Part shown: in pieces, positions 1 to 5,020 of the stretch
Layout: each line of letters opens with the position of its first letter
How positions within the stretch are numbered: position 1 is the stretch's first letter
NCBI GenBank assembly: GCA_030630395.1
Contig: DAOVNE010000137.1
Span: forward strand, 1-5,020
Direction: 5' to 3'
DNA length: 5,020 bases
Origin: Candidatus Eiseniibacteriota bacterium
Lineage (GTDB): Bacteria; Joyebacterota; Joyebacteria; Joyebacterales; Joyebacteraceae
Notes under the pieces: model-generated
The model's database searches: none
Told to the model about the DNA's origin: nothing
The model's input: only the letters and a program-made list of their open reading frames with translations
Made by a program: the position numbers and the translations under genes

Positions 1-1118
1 ACCTTGGTGGGGCCACTCGGTAGATTCCCCGGCTGCAGCGTATCGGCATCGATGGTCGGGTGACCAAGGAACATGCAGCCGATGTACCCACCGGCGACAT
101 TGCCGTCCTGCCCGTACGGGTCGTCGAACATGTAGCAGAGCGAGATATCCAGGGTATCAAGCATCGACGGATCGTTCGGATTCTGATTTATGATCGACGT
201 ATCGATGTAGCCGCCGCGGTCATCCGACCAGTAGAGTAGTTCATTCTCGTCGGGGCCGGCATCCGCATCCACCATGAAGCCGACATACGCCATGCGAATC
301 GTGTCGTCGCCTACATTCGTGACCTGGTAGTTGATTCCGACGAAATCGTCTGTCTTCTCACTCGTCCACTGATAGCTTTCCTGGACCACTTTGAGACCCA
401 GGCTCGTGTGAAGGTCGATCGACGCGTTCCCGTTGACCTCCTCCTCATAGGTATCCGAGTAGACCATACGGAACATCTGCTGCGAGATAGCGGCGAAATC
501 TTCATCGATGAGGTCATCGTCGTCATTGTCGACGCCGTCAAGCGGATCTTCATCGTACCACTCAAACGGATCATCCTCGTAGAAGACATGCTCCCCGCAG
601 TCGCCGTCATCGTCGGCAAGCCGCGTGCTGTTCGCACCGCCCTCCCAAGCCTCGTAGATGATCGCCAGGAAGTCATCAGGATCGGGCCGGAACTCCTGCT
701 GATAGACGGCCGCCGTAACAAGCGTATCGGGAAGCCCTGTCAAGTCGTTCCGGACGATGCCCCCGAACCACAGCCCCGCCGCATAGAGGTATTCGTTGTT
801 GCTGCCCGCCGGCCACTCGCAGGAGGGGTTGTTAAGATCATTGCCAAATCTGCCGAAGAACCCCAGATTGGTGACGTGAAGCAACACCTGTCCGACGCTG
901 TGATACCAGCCGAAATAGACAGTGATCCGGCTCTCAATCGTATGCATCGCTTTGTCGTAGCGGACCCGATCGCTCGGGTCCATCCTCGCCTCCGCATCGC
1001 CCGGAATACAGACGACCGCCATTGAGACGAAAGACACGAGCACGAGCGCTGTTACCAGCCGTCGTGCCCCGGGGGGAATGGCGCGTCCTTTTCTCTGACT
1101 AATCGTGCCAAGAATCAT
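1..1118 (-). CDS. Secreted protein of unknown function with Asp-rich loops, C-terminus beyond window
   Basis: An uninterrupted reading frame of 372 codons runs from an ATG at 1118 off the left edge, so the C-terminus is missing. GGAGG lies 6 nt upstream of the ATG and fixes the start. The N-terminus is a Sec signal peptide: basic residues 9-20, hydrophobic core about 21-38, and a likely cleavage after A-E-A at residue 44. Residues 95-115 hold an SCEWPAGS segment followed by EYLYAAGLW. Two Asp-rich stretches follow: D169-D173 (DDDGD) and D194-D207 (DGVDNDDDDLIDED), which resembles thrombospondin type-3 or EF-hand-like calcium loops. Residues 253-292 (DDFVGINYQVTNVG, then VDADAGPDEN) look like a beta-sandwich segment. 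I recall similar proteins in FCB-type candidate phyla, some with C-terminal sorting domains; none can be seen here because that end is cut off. It lies 93 bp downstream of the receptor gene and is probably co-transcribed with it. Export is well supported; function is unknown, and calcium binding is inference. Confidence 0.85.
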   Translation of the reverse strand, partial: MILGTISQRKGRAIPPGARRLVTALVLVSFVSMAVVCIPGDAEARMDPSDRVRYDKAMHTIESRITVYFGWYHSVGQVLLHVTNLGFFGRFGNDLNNPSCEWPAGSNNEYLYAAGLWFGGIVRNDLTGLPDTLVTAAVYQQEFRPDPDDFLAIIYEAWEGGANSTRLADDDGDCGEHVFYEDDPFEWYDEDPLDGVDNDDDDLIDEDFAAISQQMFRMVYSDTYEEEVNGNASIDLHTSLGLKVVQESYQWTSEKTDDFVGINYQVTNVGDDTIRMAYVGFMVDADAGPDENELLYWSDDRGGYIDTSIINQNPNDPSMLDTLDISLCYMFDDPYGQDGNVAGGYIGCMFLGHPTIDADTLQPGNLPSGPTK

Positions 1119-1124
1119 CAACAA

Positions 1125-1129
1125 CCTCC
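1125..1129 (-). promoter_or_regulatory. Strong Shine-Dalgarno for the secreted protein
   Basis: On the minus strand GGAGG is followed by TTGTTG and then the ATG at 1118, a 6-nt spacing close to ideal. It decides the start codon. It also suggests that translation of this gene initiates on its own and is not coupled to the receptor stop 93 bp upstream. Confidence 0.85.
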
Positions 1130-1211
1130 GTACTGATTTCCCGGCGATATCGTTACGCGTGAGTCGACAGAAGCCCAAGAGGATCTCCCAGCCGACGTGA
1201 CACAAAGGCGA

Positions 1212-3941
1212 TTACCAGTCGACGGCGATCCCGACCCTGATGACGCGCCCCTCGTGAAAGGTAGACGGATCGTGCAGGGGTTCCAGAACCTCACGCCCCT
1301 GGGGATCGGTCTCGAGATAGGCCCCGCCCAGGTTCCCGGTCTCCGTGTAGTACTCGGCCCCGTAGTTGCCCAGACCACCGACGTTTCGCTTGTCGAACAC
1401 GTTCAGCGCCTCAAAGAAGAGACGGAACTCGCGCTCGTAGAGCCTGTACTTCTTCGTTCCCCGCAGGTTGACCATCGTATGAGACGGCAGCCTGCCTGAG
1501 TTCACGGACTCGGGATCAATCTCCTTCTGACCGAGATAGACCGGTGTGTAGGGCGTCCCGCTCCCGTAACTGTAGTCGAACGTTATTTCCCAGTTGCCCG
1601 GATCACTGACGAAGAGGAAGCCCGTCAGTGTGTGACGCTCGTCCCAGTTGAGGGGAATCTCCTTCAGAGGCTGCCTCGGAAGTCCCAGCGCCTCTGCATT
1701 GGCGCCCTGGTTCTCATCGGAACTCACGCCCGTGGCCTGAAGCCACGTGTACGAGACATTGCCGGAAAAGAAATTCGAGAATCTCTTCGTGAGCCGGAAC
1801 TCGATGCCCTGAACGGACGAGTAGTCCTTGTTCACGTACGTGTAGACGGAGCCCTCGGTCGGTCCTCTCTGGTACTCCTCAGTAGCGAGGAGTCCAAAGA
1901 TGTCCTTGTAGAAGCCCGTGATGTCGATTGCGACATTCTGCGAGAACTGGTGCTCCGCTCCAAACTGGTACGAGGTCGTAACCTCCGGCTCCAGTCCAGA
2001 GTAGCCGACGATCCTGCCCCCCGGGGCCTCGTCGATACTCTCGCTCGAGGCGTAGTACGCCACAAGGCGAGGCATCTGATAGAAGCGGCCGTAATGGAAA
2101 TGGAGGGCGTCCCGATCGGAGATGGGATGCGCGATTCCAAGTCTGGGACTCACAACCGCGGAGATCCTCTCCCGCCAGATCTCGTACTCACCGATACCCG
2201 ATGATGCGCCGGGATCCGACCAATCGAGCCTCAGCCCCGCACGGACGATCATGCCCTCATATCGCATGCGATCCTGAACATAGAAGGCCCCATTCGCCGG
2301 GTAGCCTTCGTAGATGTCGTGGCGAAAGCGCTGCTCCGTGTTGAGTGCCTCGTCCCAGCTGAAGAACTTGAAACCGTCCACGAGGGTGTCGTTCGCGCTC
2401 GGAATCAGCGCCCCCAGACTGAGGTTCCTGACGGAGAGCTCGCTGTATATCACCTCCATACCAGTCCTGAACTGATGTGTCTCGTTCGGCTGATTCGTGA
2501 TATCGCCCTTGACGGTCGTCGCGCCCGTGGTCTGGGATGACCAACCCAGGTTATCACCCCAGGTGCGGAAATAGCCGGTCTCCGGGTTGAGATCGTTGTC
2601 CGAATCGGGATCCGTCGTCCTGTTTCCACTGACATAGGCCTGCCACCAGTAGTCGTTCGGATTCTCATGGAGCCAGAACTTCTCCTCCGATTCGAAGCGC
2701 GCCACCCTCACGGTGTAGAAGACAGTCGGGCTGACAGTGTCGCGCCAGACCAGTTTCTTCTGGGAGAACTGGCTCCTTACGGTTGGCGTGTGCTCGGCCG
2801 CATTGTAGGGTTCGTACGTGTCATCGAGCTGCGCGTGAGACCAGTCGGAGTTTTCGACCGACCAGTAGCCTGAACGTGAATAGCTGTGGCTGTAGTAGTC
2901 ACGCTCGGTCTGCGACAACAGGTACTCGCCCGTGAGCTTGCCCGAGGTTGTCGCGAAGTACGAGATCTTCGCCTGTGTTGTGGCGAACATGCTCTGCCGG
3001 GGTCGGAACTCCACTCCCCAGAAAGGATCGCTTGCCTCGCGTACCTCGTCCGTCTTGAGGTACGTGTCGGTGAACCGCCCTTCACCGGAAACGTAGTAGC
3101 GCAGCTTCTCGGTGAACAAGGGACTGCCGAAGCCGAAGGCGAGGTTGTCAAAGTTGTCGAATGTCTTCTCCGGAGCCCCGTAATCGTCGGTCATGTACTT
3201 CATCTCGCCCGAGAACTTGCGGCCACCCTCGCGCGTCGCGAGGTTGATAACGCCGGACTGCACGTTCCCGTACTCGGCATCGAAACCTCCGGAAAGGAGA
3301 TCAAACTCCGAAAGTGAGGAGAGGCTCACCTCGAGCCCGGCCCCTCCTGTCGCGCTGTTGGAGATGGCGATGCCGTCAACGTACATCTTGACCTCTGAGG
3401 CTCGTCCGCCCCTGACGTGTATCTGTCCATCATGCAGAACGACGCCAGGCTGTGTGGCGATGGCCTCCGCGACGGTGTTGATGGGTCGAATCTTCGTCTC
3501 TTCCGCGTCCATTCCGCGCACGGACCCCGTGGATTCGACGTCGATCAGAGGGCGCTCGGCCTCAACGAGAACCTCTGCCCCCTGGAGTACCTCCTCCATC
3601 AGGGTGACGTCCACCTCGGTGGAGCGATCAGCGTCAACGACCACACCCTCGATTCTCTGAGTCTCGTAACCCATGTAGCCGACCTGAAGCACATACGTCC
3701 CGACGGGTATGAGGTCGATGTTGTACGCACCGTTCTGGTTTGTCATGCTGCCGTAGGGCGTACCCAGGAGCGACACATTCGCGTACGCAAGTGCCCCCCC
3801 AGCTTCGTCCTTGATAGTGCCGACGATCTTGCCCGTGCTCTGAGCGAGCGCCGGCGCAGCCGCAAACACGACACCCACAAGAATCAGGGCAGCGACACAC
3901 GCTAGGGCACGCTCCCGGGACTTCGGTCTCGGAAGTCTCAT
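1212..3941 (-). CDS. TonB-dependent outer-membrane receptor with carboxypeptidase-regulatory-like domain
   Basis: The 909-residue protein is complete. Residues 1-33 are a signal peptide (basic 5-11, hydrophobic 12-29, cleavage after A-L-A at 33). Residues about 36-116 form a carboxypeptidase-regulatory-like beta-sandwich (GKIVGTIKDEAGG, then GAYNIDLIPVGTYVLQVGYMGY). A linker with VEAERPLIDVESTGSVR (about 126-142) sits where the TonB-box region is expected. The plug spans about 150-240, with DGQIHVRGGRASEVKMYVDG and GFDAEYGNVQSGVINLATREGG. The rest, about 242-909, is a barrel rich in Tyr, Trp and Phe. The chain ends in the alternating strand VIRVGIAVDW, with a terminal aromatic as expected for BAM-dependent barrels. 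The mature chain has no Cys. A loop at 444-450 (DPDSDND) is Asp-rich. No SusD-like partner and no STN domain are visible, so the substrate is unknown. The start is preceded by GAGGAG 11 nt upstream and overlaps the stop of a 27-codon leader ORF. The family assignment is firm; the ligand is not. Confidence 0.95.
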   Translation of the reverse strand: MRLPRPKSRERALACVAALILVGVVFAAAPALAQSTGKIVGTIKDEAGGALAYANVSLLGTPYGSMTNQNGAYNIDLIPVGTYVLQVGYMGYETQRIEGVVVDADRSTEVDVTLMEEVLQGAEVLVEAERPLIDVESTGSVRGMDAEETKIRPINTVAEAIATQPGVVLHDGQIHVRGGRASEVKMYVDGIAISNSATGGAGLEVSLSSLSEFDLLSGGFDAEYGNVQSGVINLATREGGRKFSGEMKYMTDDYGAPEKTFDNFDNLAFGFGSPLFTEKLRYYVSGEGRFTDTYLKTDEVREASDPFWGVEFRPRQSMFATTQAKISYFATTSGKLTGEYLLSQTERDYYSHSYSRSGYWSVENSDWSHAQLDDTYEPYNAAEHTPTVRSQFSQKKLVWRDTVSPTVFYTVRVARFESEEKFWLHENPNDYWWQAYVSGNRTTDPDSDNDLNPETGYFRTWGDNLGWSSQTTGATTVKGDITNQPNETHQFRTGMEVIYSELSVRNLSLGALIPSANDTLVDGFKFFSWDEALNTEQRFRHDIYEGYPANGAFYVQDRMRYEGMIVRAGLRLDWSDPGASSGIGEYEIWRERISAVVSPRLGIAHPISDRDALHFHYGRFYQMPRLVAYYASSESIDEAPGGRIVGYSGLEPEVTTSYQFGAEHQFSQNVAIDITGFYKDIFGLLATEEYQRGPTEGSVYTYVNKDYSSVQGIEFRLTKRFSNFFSGNVSYTWLQATGVSSDENQGANAEALGLPRQPLKEIPLNWDERHTLTGFLFVSDPGNWEITFDYSYGSGTPYTPVYLGQKEIDPESVNSGRLPSHTMVNLRGTKKYRLYEREFRLFFEALNVFDKRNVGGLGNYGAEYYTETGNLGGAYLETDPQGREVLEPLHDPSTFHEGRVIRVGIAVDW

Positions 3942-4021
3942 AGTCTCATCATCTCCTCGGGGGGTTCCGGCATGTAGATGCCCACCTCATCGTCCTCAGT
4001 GGACGAGGGTCGGTCGCTCAT
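3938..4021 (-). CDS. Putative 27-aa leader peptide ORF overlapping the receptor start
   Basis: A small ORF of 27 codons plus TGA begins about 9 nt downstream of the predicted transcription start. Its stop overlaps the receptor start in an ATGA (TGA at 3940-3938, ATG at 3941-3939), the usual geometry of translational coupling. The peptide begins MSDRPSSTEDDEVG and ends YMPEPPEEMMRL. It has eight acidic and two basic residues, a Pro-Pro pair, and no signal peptide or membrane segment. Codon third positions are mostly G or C, like the neighbouring genes. The ribosome binding site is weak: AGAGAG only about 3 nt from the ATG. I do not recognise the peptide. It could be a regulatory leader, a small protein, or a chance open frame in a short untranslated region. 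Its placement argues for the first, but translation is inferred only. Confidence 0.5.
   Translation of the reverse strand: MSDRPSSTEDDEVGIYMPEPPEEMMRL
3953..3958 (-). promoter_or_regulatory. Shine-Dalgarno of the receptor, inside the leader ORF
   Basis: GAGGAG on the minus strand is 11 nt from the receptor ATG at 3941, somewhat long. It directly abuts two tandem ATG codons in the leader frame, which are too close to use it. It is read as two Glu codons in the leader ORF, so ribosomes translating the leader must pass over it before the receptor start. Confidence 0.6.
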
Positions 4022-4037
4022 CGTCTCTCTACACGGC

Positions 4038-4066
4038 ATAGTACATCCGGCTATCACCATTGTCAA
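4038..4066 (-). promoter_or_regulatory. Sigma70-like promoter for the receptor unit
   Basis: On the minus strand an exact TTGACA (4066-4061) is separated by 17 nt from TACTAT (4043-4038), which matches the -10 consensus at four of six positions. A short A-tract (4076-4072) precedes the -35. Transcription should begin near 4030-4032. The promoter lies right after the lipoyl gene stop (4083) and faces the leader ORF and receptor, so the receptor probably has its own transcript even if there is read-through from upstream. Confidence 0.75.
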
Positions 4067-4071
4067 TAGCC
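4049..4071 (-). repeat. 6-bp inverted repeat over the -35 and spacer (possible operator)
   Basis: GGCTAT (4071-4066) and ATAGCC (4054-4049) are a perfect inverted repeat with an 11-nt loop. The repeat embraces the -35 hexamer and part of the spacer of the receptor promoter, a typical place for a repressor site. On the opposite (plus) strand the same repeat is followed by TTTTT, so it could also act as a weak terminator for antisense transcription. The arms are short, so chance is possible. Confidence 0.35.
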
Positions 4072-4082
4072 TTTTTCCAGTG

Positions 4083-4889
4083 CTAACTCGTCACGCGGCA
4101 CTCAGTTGCGAGCATCCGAGAGGCCCCGATCTCATCTTCGCTGAGTTCGCCTTCGGTGAGTGTGAGACCCCACGCCTCGTCGAATCCGGACATGATGGCG
4201 CTTGCGACTTCATCGAGACTGACGGGACGACTCAGAAGAGTCGTGAGATCGGTCGTCTTGGAACTCAACAACCGCCGCACGACTCCTCGCCGGCTTTCGC
4301 TTTCGACCAGTAGGAAATCGGCGAGCTTCTCATGGGTGGCATCTACCAGGATCGAGCCGTGCTGCAGCATGCCTCCGCCCACACGGCGTTGAGCGCTCCC
4401 CACCAGCTTTCGGCCACCGACGACGATCTCGTAACGCCCGGAACTTACGAAGCACGGCGGACTTGCTCCACCATCGCGACCCCGCATGAGGGGGGCAACC
4501 GACGCCAGTTCCGCCTCGACCCCGAGCAGACGAAGACCAGCCAGAAGGGCATTCGCGATGACGCTGTATGCTTCCATGATCGAAGTGCCGATCGGCGGTG
4601 TCCCCGATGGGGCAATGACCGAGTAGGTTAGTTCGCCCGCGTGGAAGACGGCGCGGCCACCCGTGGGACGCCTGACAACTCCGGCGCCGGCGCGGTGGCA
4701 GGCCTCGACGTCAAGCTCCGCATCGAGCGCCTGCGAGTACCCGACCGACACGGTCGGTGGGTCCCATGAGTAGACGCGAATAGTGGGGCGAGTCGAACCC
4801 TTATTGACGCCGAGAAGCAAGGCCTCATCGATGGCCATGTTCGTATCGCCGTCGTGCGCACCGTCATTGAGGAAACGCCACGTCTGCAT
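4083..4889 (-). CDS. lipM: LipM-like octanoyl-[acyl carrier protein]:protein octanoyltransferase
   Basis: The 268-residue protein belongs to the BPL/LplA/LipB fold family. By analogy with Bacillus LipM it would move octanoyl from octanoyl-ACP to a lipoyl-domain lysine (for example on GcvH), after which LipS/LipA-type sulfur insertion gives lipoate; it acts in the cytoplasm. Visible motifs in order are TWRFLNDG and NMAIDEALL (3-25), RVYSWDPPTVSVGYSQ (38-53), VVRRPTGGRAVFH (71-83) with ELTYSV after it, PPCF with Cys146, and GRKLVGSAQRR with Lys161, followed by LQHGSILVD (175-183). Cys146 lies where LipM and LipL carry their acyl-thioester Cys. ATP-dependent LplA enzymes have a different motif there and usually an extra C-terminal domain, absent here. 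The length fits LipM or LipL (about 280). The amidotransferase LipL is the main alternative. Start: ATG at 4889 with purine-rich GAGAGAG 5 nt upstream, and the MQTWRF beginning matches the family's N-terminus. Confidence 0.85.
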   Translation of the reverse strand: MQTWRFLNDGAHDGDTNMAIDEALLLGVNKGSTRPTIRVYSWDPPTVSVGYSQALDAELDVEACHRAGAGVVRRPTGGRAVFHAGELTYSVIAPSGTPPIGTSIMEAYSVIANALLAGLRLLGVEAELASVAPLMRGRDGGASPPCFVSSGRYEIVVGGRKLVGSAQRRVGGGMLQHGSILVDATHEKLADFLLVESESRRGVVRRLLSSKTTDLTTLLSRPVSLDEVASAIMSGFDEAWGLTLTEGELSEDEIGASRMLATECRVTS

Positions 4890-4894
4890 TGGTG

Positions 4895-4901
4895 CTCTCT
4901 C
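4895..4901 (-). promoter_or_regulatory. Purine-rich ribosome binding site of the lipM-like gene
   Basis: GAGAGAG is followed by CACCA and then the ATG at 4889. It is only a partial match to anti-Shine-Dalgarno, but the spacing is right and no competing start with a better site lies nearby. Confidence 0.5.
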
Positions 4902-4944
4902 TTCGGAACAGCGTCTCCGGCGGGCAGTTCCCAGGAAGTGAAGA

Positions 4945-5020
4945 TCACTCTATGAAGTGCAGCCAATCGCCAAGCATGAACTGCATTCGCCCGATGAGGA
5001 GTGAGATACGGCCCATCACC
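4945..5020 (-). CDS. Probable C-terminal end of an unrecognised upstream gene
   Basis: One minus-strand frame is open from the right edge to a TGA at 4947-4945. It gives 24 residues that begin VMGRISLLIGRMQF and end LGDWLHFIE. Third codon positions are mostly G or C, as in the certain genes here, and the residue make-up (an amphipathic or hydrophobic stretch with a charged end) looks protein-like. A second frame is also open across this stretch, but it simply continues as a shadow of the lipM-like gene. The stop lies 55 bp before the lipM-like start, so an operon is plausible. Too little remains to name a family, and a chance frame of this length cannot be excluded. Confidence 0.4.
   Translation of the reverse strand, partial: VMGRISLLIGRMQFMLGDWLHFIE

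Noticed and set aside
408..1025. Plus-strand ORF of 205 codons opposite the secreted protein
   Set aside because: It is the antisense shadow of a high-GC coding frame. The minus-strand frame has a signal peptide, a strong ribosome binding site and family-like segments, while this one has no recognisable protein and no ribosome binding site.
1150..1190. Possible promoter for the secreted protein (TTGGGC, 17 nt, TAACGA)
   Set aside because: The -10 matches at only about two of six positions and the -35 is poor. A transcript from the receptor promoter explains expression more simply.
1119..1211. Terminator search in the gap after the receptor stop
   Set aside because: No GC-rich hairpin followed by a T-run was found on the minus strand; only short imperfect repeats are present.
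1632..2204. Plus-strand ORF of 190 codons opposite the receptor barrel
   Set aside because: It lies wholly inside the certain receptor gene, antisense to it, with no domain or initiation signal. It is explained by GC-biased third positions.
3193..3905. Two overlapping plus-strand ORFs of 155 and 162 codons opposite the receptor plug
   Set aside because: Both are antisense to the conserved plug and regulatory-like domains, are low-complexity Ser/Thr/Arg-rich or unrecognisable, and lack a supporting ribosome binding site.
4905..4931. Inverted repeat GGAAC/GTTCC upstream of the lipM-like gene
   Set aside because: The arms are only 5 bp with a 17-nt loop and no T-tract follows in either useful direction, so it is too weak for a terminator or operator claim.
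4628..4966. Minus-strand ORF of 112 codons overlapping the 5' end of the lipM-like gene
   Set aside because: It overlaps the conserved N-terminal motifs of the lipM-like gene in another frame and yields an Arg/Ser/Thr-rich sequence typical of a shadow.

Overview
The window is a compact, one-directional stretch of a moderately GC-rich bacterial genome: every gene I can support lies on the minus strand, so reading order is from the right edge to the left edge. The organism is Gram-negative (diderm). It has a TonB-dependent outer-membrane receptor with an N-terminal carboxypeptidase-regulatory-like domain, and next to it an exported protein with Asp-rich loops. That combination is typical of FCB-group and neighbouring candidate phyla (Eisenbacteria, Krumholzibacteria, Latescibacteria, KSB1 or Gemmatimonadota type lineages). 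This taxonomic guess rests on protein style only and is not firm.

Layout in transcription order. (1) 5020-4945: the apparent C-terminal end of an unrecognised gene cut by the window edge. (2) 4889-4083: a complete LipM-like octanoyltransferase of lipoate assembly. (3) 4071-4038: a strong sigma70-like promoter (exact TTGACA, 17-nt spacer, TACTAT), with a 6-bp inverted repeat over its -35 and spacer. (4) 4021-3938: a 27-codon leader ORF whose stop overlaps the next start as ATGA. (5) 3941-1212: a 909-aa TonB-dependent receptor with signal peptide, regulatory-like domain, plug, barrel and C-terminal Trp. (6) 1118 to the left edge: at least 372 residues of a secreted protein of unknown function, with a signal peptide, Asp-rich calcium-loop-like segments and a very good ribosome binding site.

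The leader ORF, the receptor and the secreted protein probably form one transcription unit driven by the promoter at 4066-4038. No terminator or convincing promoter is visible in the 93-bp gap between the receptor and the secreted protein. The lipoyl gene is a housekeeping neighbour with no evident functional link to the receptor. No RNA gene, mobile element, CRISPR array or sizeable empty region was seen; the longest gap between supported genes is 93 bp.

The least ordinary part is the leader. It is a small acidic, Pro-containing ORF that starts about 9 nt after the predicted transcription start, contains the receptor's Shine-Dalgarno within its own codons, and hands over to the receptor by a stop/start overlap. 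This arrangement predicts translational coupling of an outer-membrane receptor to a short upstream peptide.
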